Below are positions 48,788-57,834 of a stretch of DNA of 64,000 nucleotides, one piece after another (position 1 is the stretch's first letter; each line of letters opens with the position of its first letter). Position numbers and translations under genes: made by a program. The stretch spans positions 1-64,000 of the forward strand of contig DASZZM010000016.1 of assembly GCA_035544895.1 (NCBI GenBank), in the 5' to 3' direction. This stretch comes from JASLEW01 sp035544895 (GTDB lineage Bacteria > Acidobacteriota > Thermoanaerobaculia > Multivoradales > UBA5704). The notes under the pieces are model-generated. The model searched no databases. It was given only the letters and a program-made list of their open reading frames with translations, and had not been told where the DNA came from.

Positions 48788-49710
48788 AGGATATCGACAC
48801 TAGTCGCAAAGTCGACTTGTTAAACCTAGATAATCAGCAGCGCACCGTGGTAAACCGCGTCGCTCTAGCGCTGGAGGATGCTAACGATCCAAATCTCACT
48901 ACAGCGGCCCTTCTAGCCGACATTCTTCGGACCTTTCTTGGTACACATACGAGCGTGCGCCTCCTTCTGGCAGAGTGGGACAGGCGACCTGTAGTTGCAG
49001 CGGATGCCGTGTCACTTGTGCGTGAACAGATCGAAAAAGTCTTTCTTGTCTCGTTACTATTGTCAGATTGGGCGACATACGTACCAGTCTACTTCGAGGA
49101 GGATTGGTGCAGGCGCTTTAGATATTTTCTCGTCCAGAAGAAGGAGCGTAATCATCTGGAGCGCTTCAGAGAGTTTTTCCAGTCATCTGGACCTGAATTG
49201 CTCGAGAAACAGCGGCGACGTCTTAAGATCTCAGAGGATATTCGCGATCTAATTGAGTTCCAGGTAGCTCACTGCCAAGCTGCCAGGCCTAACCACCTTA
49301 AGGCTGTCCGCGTCCCGCGACTTCCAACGCCTAAGGCTATCGTGGATCGCTCGCAGGCCGCCGAACGCCCAGCGCTGTTGCGCTGGTACGAGGAGTACAG
49401 AGGTGTATGCGGCTATACACATATAGGTGCAGACAAGCTGCAGATGACAGTTATGACTGGACGCAAAGTCAACTTCTCACAGGAACAGCAAACTGGTTTC
49501 TTTACAAAGGAGCTGGTCGAGTTGTCTGTTGTTGTCAGCTATATAGCGTGCGCGTACACAGCAACAGAGCTTCTGAGCCGAACAGGCGGCGGCTTAGAGC
49601 CGATGGCTGAAGTGATGAAACTATGGACCGCTTTACTAGATGCAAGCCTTGTGGCTAAGGTGTTCTGGGAGGCGAGGAGCGCATCACTTCTTCCGTTGGC
49701 GGGGCTCTGA
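48781..49710 (+). CDS. unrecognised all-helical protein, AT-rich foreign gene
   Basis: 309 residues from ATG 48781 (MLEDIDTSRKVDLLN). The frame is open further upstream, but that part has the base use of non-coding GC-rich DNA. Helices dominate: LADILRTFLGTHTSVRLLLAEWDRR, VREQIEKVFLVSLLLSDW, then EYRGVCGYTHIGADKLQMTV and VELSVVVSYIACAYTATELLSR. The pattern (helical, a late YxxVxxYTHIG) recalls DUF5677-like proteins of islands, but I cannot assign a family. Codon use is visibly different from neighbours (many AGA, ATA, TTA-type codons and third-position A/T), which marks recent transfer. No signal peptide or catalytic motif seen. Confidence 0.72.
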   Translation: MLEDIDTSRKVDLLNLDNQQRTVVNRVALALEDANDPNLTTAALLADILRTFLGTHTSVRLLLAEWDRRPVVAADAVSLVREQIEKVFLVSLLLSDWATYVPVYFEEDWCRRFRYFLVQKKERNHLERFREFFQSSGPELLEKQRRRLKISEDIRDLIEFQVAHCQAARPNHLKAVRVPRLPTPKAIVDRSQAAERPALLRWYEEYRGVCGYTHIGADKLQMTVMTGRKVNFSQEQQTGFFTKELVELSVVVSYIACAYTATELLSRTGGGLEPMAEVMKLWTALLDASLVAKVFWEARSASLLPLAGL

Positions 49711-50348
49711 AGTGCGAATGGAGATGAGAGGCCGATCACGCCGGGCGTCGCCGTATCCGGGGGCTGGGGTCGGTCGTTACGTTGGTCCTGGGACTCATCT
49801 ACGCATCGTCTCGGTGGTGTCGGCCGCACTCCGTCCTCGCCGACGCGCGCTCCACCGGCGCCGGCTACTCTCCGATCATTCTCGTGTCAGTCCCCGGCCG
49901 GGAGCTTGTGCTTCCGACGCAGCCCCGGTCTAGAGAGAGATATGGGAGCTGCGTCGCACCGATCTCGGCCCCGTCGCCCCAGCGCCGCCGCTCGCACTTC
50001 CATGGTTTCTGCATCACTCCAACCGGGGCGAGACTTGCCTATCGCTTCCGGAAGCTTTACCTATAGCCTGCGGTCTCCAGTGGCCACCCTCCGTCTCTCC
50101 GCCTGACGTCCGATGGGCCTCGCTTCTCGTCACCTAACGGACACCTACAGGCCGCCAAGTCGGAGGTAAGTATTTGGAAAAACGTGGCTTACGATCGCAT
50201 CACGTCGCTACTTCCAGTAGCTGGAGCAGGTCTTTTCCGGGCTATTCCCCTCTCGGGTAAGGGTCGAGCTCCGTTCTCCGCCCGCTCGCCGCTGGCGGCC
50301 GGAGGCGGATATCGTGCTGCCGGCCCGGAAGCGAAAGGAGCAAGAAGA
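49711..50348. other. non-coding right end of the island
   Basis: 638 bases with only weak open frames. The repeat at 50129 (candidate right attachment site) lies here. After about 50150 the sequence AAGTATTTGGAAAAACG is AT-rich and may carry the promoter of the DUF1801 gene at 50349. The open frame from 50184 lacks a start signal and is replaced by the clear start at 50349. Confidence 0.45.
50129..50150 (+). repeat. candidate right attachment repeat
   Basis: GTCACCTAACGGACACCTAC: nine bases identical to 41560-41568, then CACCTA at the same spacing as in the left copy. Marks the transition back to ordinary coding density. Confidence 0.35.
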
Positions 50349-50717
50349 ATGAAGAACGATTTCAAGTCCGTTGACGAGTACATTGCGTCGCAACCCGAGG
50401 CCGTGCAGGGCATACTGGGGCGCGTGCGGAGCGCCATACGCAAGGCCGTGCCCAGAGCCGAGGAAGTGATCTCTTACAAGATCCCCGCGTACAAGCTGCA
50501 CGGTTGCGTCGTCCTCTATTTCGCTGGGTGGAAGCAGCACTACTCGCTCTACCCCGCCACTCAGCGCGTCGTCGCGGCGTTCAAGGACGAGCTTTCATCG
50601 TACGAGGTCAGCAAGGGCACAATCCGCTTCCCGCTCAATCAGCCCGTCCCCGTGAAGTTGATCGGACGCATCGCAAAGTTCCGCGCGAAGGAAGTCGCCG
50701 AGCGCGAGAAGGCGTAG
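50349..50717 (+). CDS. DUF1801/YdhG-like protein
   Basis: 122 residues. AAAGGAG lies eight bases before ATG 50349, which decides the start. The fold is recognisable: FKSVDEYIASQPEAVQGILGRVRSAIRKAVPRAEEVISYKIPAYKLHG, then VLYFAGWKQHYSLYPATQRVV and a terminal GTIRFPLNQPVPVKLIGRIAKFRAKE. Related proteins (YdhG/FraX-like) are small cytosolic proteins, some described as iron chaperones; no metal ligands stand out here, so function is open. Confidence 0.9.
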   Translation: MKNDFKSVDEYIASQPEAVQGILGRVRSAIRKAVPRAEEVISYKIPAYKLHGCVVLYFAGWKQHYSLYPATQRVVAAFKDELSSYEVSKGTIRFPLNQPVPVKLIGRIAKFRAKEVAEREKA

Positions 50718-50788
50718 GGGGAACCCGCAGTCGGTTACTTTTCCCGGGCCCAGGGTGTCTATAGCTGCAGGACGCAAAGGAGACGCCC

Positions 50789-51700
50789 ATGGACGCACCC
50801 CTCGCCGTTCGCACCGCACGCGTTCTCAAAGCCGCTCTCGCGCTCGTTCCGCTGGCGCTGCCGCTCGCGAGCGCAGTGCCCGCGCTGGCCGTGACGCAAG
50901 GCCCCTACACGCTCGAACTGTTAGTCGACGGACGGCCGCTCGCCGAGCTCTACGGCAACAGGCGCAATTACGTCGAAGCCTTTCCCGGCCGCGAGTACTC
51001 GCTGCGGCTCACCAACAACACCGCACGACGAGTGGCAATCGCGCTCTCCGTCGACGGGCTGAACTCGATCGATGCCAAGACGACCACGGCGCAGGCGGGC
51101 TCGAAGTGGATCCTCGGGCCGTACGAGTCGATCGTTCTCGACGGCTGGCAGACGAGCTCGGCGCTCGCGCGCCGGTTCTACTTCACGACCGAGAAGGGTT
51201 CGTACGGGGCGTGGCTCGGGAAGACCGACAACCTCGGCGTGATCGCGGCGGTGGTCTTTCGCGAGCGCCTGCCCGAAATCGAGCAGCCGATGCTCTTCCG
51301 CGAGCGCAGCGCGCCGGCGATCCCTGAGAGCAGGGCCGAAGGCGGTGTGCCCAGCGGGGCACCGTCGCCACCCGTGGCGGTGCCCGCGGAGCCCGACCGG
51401 ATGGACGCGCGCGCCGACGCGCGCCTTGAGTCGAAGGAGTCCGCAGCCCAGCTGTCCGACGAGTACGCCGCGACTGGCATCGGGCGCGAGGTCGACCACC
51501 AGGTCGAGCGCGTGCGTTTCGACGCCGAGCGCTCCGCCGCGGCGTGCCTGGAGATTCGCTACGAGTACCGGCCGGCGCTAGTGAGGCTCGGACTGCTGCC
51601 GCCGGTGCGCCCGAGCGATCCGCTTCAGCGCCGCGAGCGCTCGCGCGGATTCGAGCCTGGCTTCGCGCCGGATCCCTATCGCCCCGACGGCCGGAGGTAA
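50789..51700 (+). CDS. secreted conserved protein of unknown function
   Basis: 303 residues. Signal peptide VLKAALALVPLALPLASAVPALA. The mature N-terminal domain contains YTLELLVDGRPLAELYGNRRNYVEAFPGREYSLRLTNNTARRVAIALSVDGLNSIDAKTT and KWILGPYESIVLDGWQTS, a beta-rich domain. The second half is Pro/Ala/Arg/Glu-rich and ends FEPGFAPDPYRPDGRR. CAAAGGAGA lies about 10 bases before the ATG. I do not recognise a named family; the TNNT..R.AV..SVDGLN motif suggests an extracellular binding domain (inference). Confidence 0.75.
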   Translation: MDAPLAVRTARVLKAALALVPLALPLASAVPALAVTQGPYTLELLVDGRPLAELYGNRRNYVEAFPGREYSLRLTNNTARRVAIALSVDGLNSIDAKTTTAQAGSKWILGPYESIVLDGWQTSSALARRFYFTTEKGSYGAWLGKTDNLGVIAAVVFRERLPEIEQPMLFRERSAPAIPESRAEGGVPSGAPSPPVAVPAEPDRMDARADARLESKESAAQLSDEYAATGIGREVDHQVERVRFDAERSAAACLEIRYEYRPALVRLGLLPPVRPSDPLQRRERSRGFEPGFAPDPYRPDGRR

Positions 51701-51805
51701 GGCAGGAACGAAGTCCGACCTTGAACCGAAGCGGCCGTCGCTCCGGGAGATGTGCGCCGAGCTCCGGTGCAATGAAAGGAGACCCGTGAGTGCTGTGGGC
51801 CTCGC

Positions 51806-52966
51806 TTACCCGGCAACGGCGAGACCGGCGTAGACGATTCCGGCGGCGGCGTGGGCGGCCAGGAGGCCCCACGCCAGGACGGTGCGCGTCGAGCGGGGCG
51901 CGGCCGCAAGGAGCACGGCGCTCTCGACGAAGAGGAGGTAGTTGGCGGCGTAGGAGCCCCAGAAGAAGTTCGCATGGGGCCAGCGGGGCCCGCGCTCGGC
52001 CAGGAGGGCCATCTGCAGGACGGCGACGAGGAGAACCGACCAGGCAAGGACCAGCGGCGGGTGGCGGCGAGCGAGCTTCCAATACAGGAGGAGCACACCG
52101 AGCGGGAAGGCAAGGCTCAGAAGGATGGAAGCCGGGATGTTGGGAGAGTAGAGGCGCCAGACGGCGAGCGCGGCAATCTCGACGCCGCCGCCGCCGGTCG
52201 CGAGGCGCCAGCTCTGCCATGCGAGCAGACCGGCCGCAGGCGCCATCACCGCCGCGATGACGAGCGCGGGCCGGCGCCAACCGGTGTGGCCGGCCCGTGA
52301 CGAGCGTGCGGCGCGCTCGACGAGCAGCGCAAGCCAACACGGGAGCAGCGCCAGCAGGTAGTTTGGTTTGGTGAGACCGGTCAAGAGCGCCAGCGCGCCG
52401 GCGCCGGCGAGCCGGCGTGGCCGATCGGTGATCGACAGCTTCGACGCGGCGGAAAAGAGCAGCATCGCCAGAGGCAGGACGGCGATGGCCGTCGGATTGT
52501 GCCAGACGTTGGGGCTGATCTGGCCAAGATACACCTTGGGGAACTTCCACCAGTTGAAGATCGGCATCGCGAAGAGCAGACCCAGGGCGGCGAGGGCCGC
52601 GGTGCCCACCCCCCCCGCCTCGCGGATCCGGCGGTAGGTCAGAAGGACCTTGGCCATGACCGCAGTCGCCGCGACGGCGACAGAGGCGAGCTCGAAAGCG
52701 CGACCGCCGCCGAGAGGAGCCGCGATGGCGCAGACCACGACCTCGAAGAGGAAGTGCGGCGGCATGCCGCCGCCCCGGCAAAGAGAGCGCGCGAAGGCCG
52801 CGTGCTGCATGAAGTCGCTCTGCCCCGCGGTGTCCAGCGGCGAGAACACCTGGCGCGAGAGGATCGCGAGCGCCGTGCCGGCGGCGGCGAGGGCGAGCGC
52901 CCAGGGAACGGCACGTTCCCAGCCCGCGCTCGCCGCGCTGCCTCCATCCGCGCCGTGCGGGTCCAT
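51806..52966 (-). CDS. polytopic membrane protein, glycosyltransferase-C-like
   Basis: 386 residues with roughly nine membrane segments. The first loop after the N-terminal helix reads SPLDTAGQSDFMQHAAFARSLCRGGGMPPHFLFEV, with acidic and His residues where GT-C transferases carry catalytic Asp/Glu. NWWKFPKVYLGQISPNVWHNPTAI is another conserved-looking loop. The ATG shares its A with the TGA of the upstream gene (TGATG). These features suggest transfer of a sugar from a lipid carrier, but no exact family can be given. Confidence 0.65.
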   Translation of the reverse strand: MDPHGADGGSAASAGWERAVPWALALAAAGTALAILSRQVFSPLDTAGQSDFMQHAAFARSLCRGGGMPPHFLFEVVVCAIAAPLGGGRAFELASVAVAATAVMAKVLLTYRRIREAGGVGTAALAALGLLFAMPIFNWWKFPKVYLGQISPNVWHNPTAIAVLPLAMLLFSAASKLSITDRPRRLAGAGALALLTGLTKPNYLLALLPCWLALLVERAARSSRAGHTGWRRPALVIAAVMAPAAGLLAWQSWRLATGGGGVEIAALAVWRLYSPNIPASILLSLAFPLGVLLLYWKLARRHPPLVLAWSVLLVAVLQMALLAERGPRWPHANFFWGSYAANYLLFVESAVLLAAAPRSTRTVLAWGLLAAHAAAGIVYAGLAVAG

Positions 52967-54657
52967 CAGAGGGAGTGGCGGAGCGCCTCGGTCTCCAGGA
53001 ACGTCATGTGGAAGGTGGCCGGTCCGGGAATCGACCGCTCGCCGAGCCGCCGGCAGCCAAGACCGATCGCGCGCAGGGACGCCGCCGCCAGGTCCGCTGC
53101 CTCGGGCCGGCCCGACAGCACCGCAATCTTGACGCCTGGACCCAACTGCTGACCGTCGCAGGTCCTTCCGCCAGCCGCGTCGGGGAACCGCGTCGTGAGC
53201 AGGCGAGGGCACAGCATCACCGTCGAGGCAAGCGTATCGAAGAACTTCCAGGCCGGCTCGCGCTCGTCGTACCAGAGCCGCAAGTGCAGACTCGGATCGA
53301 GATCTCTCAGCGCGCTAAGGCCACGATCGAGCTGGAGGAAGAGGCCGGCCTGGTCCGTCCACGGGGCGGCGCGCGGCGCCAAAGCGCGCTGGGCCACGAT
53401 CGCTTGGGAGAGGGTGAGACTGCCGAGCAGGAACAGGGCGGGCAGCAAGCCCCGCAGGCCCGCGGCGGGAACCACGACCAGGCCCAACCCCAGACAAAGC
53501 GGCACCAGCACGGCGAGGGCGGAGCCGGCGGCGAAGCCGCCGGACCACGAAGCCATGAAGGCCGCCGCGATGCCGAGCACCGAGATGGCCAGCGCGAGGC
53601 CCCAGACGCGGCGTGGCGAGAGCTCCGCGACCACCGGTGCCAGCTGCCCGCCCAGTGCGATGAAGGCGAAGGGCAGGAGCATCGAGGCGTAGAAGTCGAA
53701 CTGCAGCGTGACCCCGTGCTGGGTGAGCTGAACGGCCAGCATGGCGGCGAAGAAAGCGCAATAGAGGGCCTGCACGAATCTCAGCGGAGACGGGGAGCCG
53801 CGGCCGCGCCAGAGCATTGCCACCGCCCCTCCCAAGACGAGGGTCGGGAACACCAACCACACCGCGCCTCCGAGCCAGGCCGAGTACGGCCGCTTGAAGA
53901 TCGAGGGATGGGCGAGGAAGTCGCGCAGGAACTCGACCGTCGCTGCGAGGAAAAGGAGCCGGCCGCCGCCCCAGAAGTGTCCCACGAGGCCCAGGCAACA
54001 GAGCGCCGCGAGGCCGCCGAGAGCGAACCAGGCGGAGCTTCGCCACAGCGGCCGGCGCCGGCCGGCACGGTCGAGGCCGACGAAATAGGCGACGAGAAAT
54101 GCGCCCGAGAGGGCGAAAAACAGGTTGGCGACCACGAGGGCCGCGACCGCCCCGCCTGCCAGGAACAGCCAGGCCCGCCAGGCGCGCCCCCTTGCGGCCA
54201 GGGTCAGGAAGAGCAGACCGAGCAACGCATACGTCATGCCGAAGCCGTCCACGAGGTTCCGGCCGATCGATAGCAGGAAGGCCGGATGGACCCCGCAGGC
54301 AGTCGCGGTCAGCAGCGCCGTCGCCTGGCCGTAGAGCGAACGCAAGACGCCCCAGAGGGCGAACAGCGCCGTCCAGTAGAGGACCAGGTGCAGAGCCAGA
54401 TTGGCTGGAACGGCCGGAAGCAGGTGCCGCGCCAGGTAGCCCGGGAGAATCACCGACAGCCGGGACGAGAAATACAGGTTGTCGAAGTCGTGCAGGTAGA
54501 TGCGGGCGAACCGGAAGAAGCCGTAGTAGATCCAGGCGTCGCGCCCGACGCCGCTCCAGATCCATCGCTGGTTGGCCGCGAGCAGGCCGGCGGGAAGCAG
54601 CGCCAGCAGGAAGGCCGCGGCGGCGCGGCGCGGAAGGACCACCGCGAAGCGTTCCAT
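52966..54657 (-). CDS. polytopic membrane protein with extracellular C-terminal domain, glycosyltransferase-C-like
   Basis: 563 residues, about 11-12 membrane segments to residue 420 or so, then a soluble domain of about 140 residues (ALSALRDLDPSLHLRLWYDEREPAWKFFDTLASTVMLCPRLLTTRFPD). The first loop, SGVGRDAWIYYGFFRFARIYLHDFDNLYFSSRLSVILPGYL, has the Asp-rich pattern of GT39/GT83-type transferases. It is translationally coupled to the following membrane protein. Together they may modify a surface glycan; no other glycan genes are near. Confidence 0.7.
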   Translation of the reverse strand: MERFAVVLPRRAAAAFLLALLPAGLLAANQRWIWSGVGRDAWIYYGFFRFARIYLHDFDNLYFSSRLSVILPGYLARHLLPAVPANLALHLVLYWTALFALWGVLRSLYGQATALLTATACGVHPAFLLSIGRNLVDGFGMTYALLGLLFLTLAARGRAWRAWLFLAGGAVAALVVANLFFALSGAFLVAYFVGLDRAGRRRPLWRSSAWFALGGLAALCCLGLVGHFWGGGRLLFLAATVEFLRDFLAHPSIFKRPYSAWLGGAVWLVFPTLVLGGAVAMLWRGRGSPSPLRFVQALYCAFFAAMLAVQLTQHGVTLQFDFYASMLLPFAFIALGGQLAPVVAELSPRRVWGLALAISVLGIAAAFMASWSGGFAAGSALAVLVPLCLGLGLVVVPAAGLRGLLPALFLLGSLTLSQAIVAQRALAPRAAPWTDQAGLFLQLDRGLSALRDLDPSLHLRLWYDEREPAWKFFDTLASTVMLCPRLLTTRFPDAAGGRTCDGQQLGPGVKIAVLSGRPEAADLAAASLRAIGLGCRRLGERSIPGPATFHMTFLETEALRHSL

Positions 54658-54792
54658 CCGATGACTTTAACAGCTCCCGCACGGCTGCCCGCGACGCCCG
54701 CGACGGAGCAGCGCCGCGTGTGCTAGCCTGCATGCCGCCGATGACGCCGGTGCCGCCGGCAAACCGTTGGAGAGGAGCCGCGAGGTATCGCC

Positions 54793-55731
54793 ATGTCAGC
54801 CGACCGCCAGTCCGAAGTTGCCGTGCGCTGCCGCGGGCTGGTCAAGCGTTACGGCGACGTGGTAGCGGTCGAGGGGCTCGATCTCGAGGTCCGGCGCGGC
54901 GAGTGCTTCGGCCTGCTCGGCCCCAACGGGGCGGGCAAGACGACGACCCTCGAGATCCTCGAAGGGCTCACGGAGCCGGATGCCGGCGAGGTGGAAGTCC
55001 TGGGCACGACCTGGAGCGAAGACCCCTACGCGCTGCGCGAGCGGCTGGGCATCTCGCTGCAAGAGACCCAGCTCAGCGACAAGTTGACGGTCAGCGAGAC
55101 CTTGCGCCTCTTCCGCTCCTTCTACAGAAACGGCCGCGACCCCGAGGACGTGCTCGCCCGGATGTCGCTCGAGGAAAAGGGCGACGCGCGCGCGGGCAAG
55201 CTCTCCGGCGGGCAGAAGCAGCGGCTGGCCGTGGCCTGTGCGCTGGTCGGCGACCCGGAGCTGCTGTTCCTCGACGAGCCGACCACCGGGCTCGATCCGC
55301 AGAGCCGCTTGATGCTGTGGGAGCAGGTGCAGGAGTTCCGGGCCGGGGGCGGAACCGTCGCCTTGACCACGCACTACATGGACGAGGCCGAGCGCCTCTG
55401 CGACCGCGTCGCCATCGTCGACCACGGCCACGTCATCGCGCTCGGCACCCCGGACGAGCTGATCGCCTCGCTCCACGCCGCCAACGTCGTCGAGCTCACC
55501 ACCGAGCCCGAGCTCCCGGAGGCGGCGGTCGGGGGGCTGGCGAGTGTCGTGGAGGCGCGGCGCCGCGGCGCGGCCTGGTCGCTGGCGGTCGGATCGCTGG
55601 CGCTTGCCGTCCCCGCCCTGCTCGCCGCGGTGGACCGGGCGGGCGCGCGGCTGGTCCATCTGTCGACCCATCAGGCGACCCTCGAAGACCTTTTCGTCTC
55701 GCTGACCGGGCGAGCCTTGCGCGAAGAATGA
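54793..55731 (+). CDS. ABC transporter ATPase (ABC-2 exporter)
   Basis: 312 residues. Walker A GLLGPNGAGKTTTLEIL near residues 37-53, Q-loop ISLQETQLSDKLTVSETL, signature GKLSGGQKQRLAVACAL, Walker B LLFLDEPTTGLDPQSR and H-loop ALTTHYMDEAERLCDRVA. The C-terminal 80 residues form the extra domain common in DrrA/CcmA-like drug or lipid exporters, ending in THQATLEDLFVSLTGRALREE. Its stop overlaps the permease ATG (ATGA). Substrate unknown. Confidence 0.95.
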   Translation: MSADRQSEVAVRCRGLVKRYGDVVAVEGLDLEVRRGECFGLLGPNGAGKTTTLEILEGLTEPDAGEVEVLGTTWSEDPYALRERLGISLQETQLSDKLTVSETLRLFRSFYRNGRDPEDVLARMSLEEKGDARAGKLSGGQKQRLAVACALVGDPELLFLDEPTTGLDPQSRLMLWEQVQEFRAGGGTVALTTHYMDEAERLCDRVAIVDHGHVIALGTPDELIASLHAANVVELTTEPELPEAAVGGLASVVEARRRGAAWSLAVGSLALAVPALLAAVDRAGARLVHLSTHQATLEDLFVSLTGRALREE

Positions 55732-56807
55732 GCCAGACCGTCTCCACTCCCCCGGCCCTGGAAACCTCGCCTCTCGCCCAGCTCACGATCTGCAAGGCGC
55801 GGGAGTTCTTCCGCGAGCCGGAGGCCCTCTTCTGGGTGTTCATCTTCCCGCTCGTCCTCGCGATGGCCCTGGGCCTTGCCTTCCGTGACAAGGCCCCGGA
55901 TCGCATCCCGGTGGGCGTGGTGGCAGCCCCGGGTCCGGCGGGGGTGGCGCGGGCCGCCCAGGCGCTGGCCGCCCTGCGGCAGTCTCCCTACCTGCGGCCC
56001 CGGCTGCTGCCCGAGGCGGAGGGCAGGGAGGCGCTGCGCACCGGCAAGGTCTCGCTCCTGGTCGAGGCCGGCGGGCCCCTGCTCTTCCGCTTCGATCTCA
56101 CGCGCCCAGACTCGCGGATCGCGCACCTGGAGGCCAACGAAGCGCTGCAGCGCGCGGCGGGAAGGCGCGACGTCGTACCGGTGAAGGTCGAGCACGTCAC
56201 CGAGAAGGGCTCGCGTTACATCGACTTCCTGATTCCCGGCCTGCTCGGCATGAACCTGATGGGCACCGGCATCTGGAGCCTGGCTTTCTCGATCACCACG
56301 GCGCGCAACCGGCGGGTCCTGAAGCGTCTCATCGCCACGCCGATGCGCCGCAGCCATTACCTGCTGTCGCAGATCTTGGGCAGGCTCATCTTCCTGGTCC
56401 CGGAGACCGTGATCCTGGTCGTCTTCGGCTGGCTGGCCTTCGGCGTCGGGGTGCGCGGCTCGCTCCTGCTGCTGGCCGCGGCCTGCCTGGTCGCCGCCAT
56501 GGCCTTCTGTGGCATCGGACTGCTGGTCGCGTCGCGCGTCAACACGATCGAAGGGGCGAGCGGCCTGGCCAACCTGGTGATGGTGCCGATGTGGCTGCTG
56601 TCGGGAGTCTTTTTCTCCTCCGAGCGTTTTCCCGCGACGGTGCAGCCGCTGATCAATGCGTTGCCGTTGACGGCGCTCAACCAGGTGCTGCGCGGGGTGA
56701 TGACGGAGGCGCGGACGCTGGCGCAGGTCGCGCCGCAGCTCGGAATCGTCGCCGCCTGGGGGCTTGCCAGCTTCGCGGTGGCGCTCAAGATTTTCCGCTG
56801 GAAATAA
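55728..56807 (+). CDS. ABC-2 type permease
   Basis: 359 residues. An N-terminal membrane helix (FWVFIFPLVLAMALGLAF) precedes a periplasmic domain of about 140 residues, then SRYIDFLIPGLLGMNLMGTGIWSLAFSITTARNRRVLKRLIATPMRRSHYLLSQILGRL, the ABC-2 signature region, and four to five more helices. The last loop LLSGVFFSSERFPATVQPLINALPLTALNQVLRGVM is typical. It forms a homodimeric exporter with the preceding ATPase. Confidence 0.93.
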   Translation: MSQTVSTPPALETSPLAQLTICKAREFFREPEALFWVFIFPLVLAMALGLAFRDKAPDRIPVGVVAAPGPAGVARAAQALAALRQSPYLRPRLLPEAEGREALRTGKVSLLVEAGGPLLFRFDLTRPDSRIAHLEANEALQRAAGRRDVVPVKVEHVTEKGSRYIDFLIPGLLGMNLMGTGIWSLAFSITTARNRRVLKRLIATPMRRSHYLLSQILGRLIFLVPETVILVVFGWLAFGVGVRGSLLLLAAACLVAAMAFCGIGLLVASRVNTIEGASGLANLVMVPMWLLSGVFFSSERFPATVQPLINALPLTALNQVLRGVMTEARTLAQVAPQLGIVAAWGLASFAVALKIFRWK

Positions 56808-56841
56808 GGAGCCCCTCCCTTCCCCACCGGCGAGGGCGGTC

Positions 56842-57804
56842 TCAGTGCGCCGGGGTGCCGGTGCCGAGGTTGATCATCTTGTAGGAGACTTGATCGCCGG
56901 CGACGGTGAAGATGAGGTAGTTGTAGAAGCCGCCTTTGGCGAGGGGGGCGCCGGCGCCGCCCGAGATGAGGTAGATAGGGGGGGGCGGCGGCTTGGTGGT
57001 GGTGGGCTGATAGAAGAGGTGGCGGTGGGAGGCGATGACATAGCGGAGGTTGGGGTACTGGCTGAACAGGTCCCTCAGGGTGTCACGGCAGTGCTTGGGG
57101 AGCTGTGAGGTCTTCTTGTCGGCGTAGATGGGGCGGTGCATGAAGACGAAGACGTTGGTCATGGACTTGGCCTGGTCGAGCTCCGTCTTGAGGGCGGCGA
57201 GCTGCGCCGGGCTGAGATAGCCCTGGAACCCGCCCTTGGCGGGTTTGCCGGATGAGCTGGTGCAATCACTGTTGCCAGGCAGGTCGTCGGTGTTGAGGGC
57301 GATGAAGCGGGAGTTGCCGTAGCTGAAGGCGCCGTAGGCGATGGCTCCCGTGTTGTCCTCGTACCACTTCTGCATCGTCGCGCTCGGCTGGTTGCCCTTC
57401 TTGTTCATCTCGTGGTTGCCGGGAGCGTTGTAGACGGTCACGCCGGCGCTGCCGGCGACCTTCAGGAACGCCTGGTACTCCTGCTCGATCAGCTTCTTGT
57501 CCTTGTCATCCTTGCCATAGATGATGTCGCCGGTCAGGACGACGAACGGCGGCTGCGGCTGCATTCCCTTGACCGCATCGAAGATGGTCACGATCGTCGG
57601 GGTCGGCGTCGGGGTGGGCGTCGGCGGCCTGTTGTCTCCCGCCACCACGAACGTGAAATTGGCCGCGTCCTTGGGGGAGCCAAGGGCTGGCGTCCCCTGG
57701 AGGGGCTTCAAGGCCGGCATCTGGGCGGCCGCGGCGGCTGCCAGCGCAACTCCAAGCGCGAGCGCGGCCGCGGGCGCGAAGCGATGAGCGCGAGACGTCC
57801 TCAT
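56842..57804 (-). CDS. secreted metallophosphoesterase
   Basis: 320 residues with a signal peptide (AAALALGVALAAAAAAQ). Calcineurin-like phosphoesterase motifs: VVAGDNRP (first metal Asp), VVLTGDIIYGKDD, YNAPGNHEMNKK, VFMHRPIYADKK and ASHRHLFY. The usual GH(x)H reads SHRH. A Thr-Pro repeat (PTPTPTPTPT) follows the first metal motif. Substrate unknown. It ends 35 bases from the convergent ABC permease and is the last gene of a minus-strand set. Confidence 0.88.
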   Translation of the reverse strand: MRTSRAHRFAPAAALALGVALAAAAAAQMPALKPLQGTPALGSPKDAANFTFVVAGDNRPPTPTPTPTPTIVTIFDAVKGMQPQPPFVVLTGDIIYGKDDKDKKLIEQEYQAFLKVAGSAGVTVYNAPGNHEMNKKGNQPSATMQKWYEDNTGAIAYGAFSYGNSRFIALNTDDLPGNSDCTSSSGKPAKGGFQGYLSPAQLAALKTELDQAKSMTNVFVFMHRPIYADKKTSQLPKHCRDTLRDLFSQYPNLRYVIASHRHLFYQPTTTKPPPPPIYLISGGAGAPLAKGGFYNYLIFTVAGDQVSYKMINLGTGTPAH

Positions 57805-57834
57805 GGCTATCCGGAAGTGTATAGGAAAGCGCTC

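Larger units (their letters stand above)
41560..50150. mobile_element. candidate integrative genomic island
   Basis: The block starts at a tyrosine integrase with an AlpA-type regulator and ends just before a normally coded DUF1801 gene. Imperfect direct repeats lie at both ends: GTCACCTAA then CACCTA after four variable bases. Inside are transposase debris, a truncated HlyD-like ORF, palindromic repeats, unrecognised genes and sparse coding, unlike the tightly packed neighbours. No replication, conjugation or phage structural gene is present, so it is a small or decayed element. Boundaries are inferred. Confidence 0.5.

Noticed and set aside
49782..50066. 94-codon plus-strand ORF from a TTG in the right end of the island
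   Set aside because: No start signal, odd composition and no known motif.
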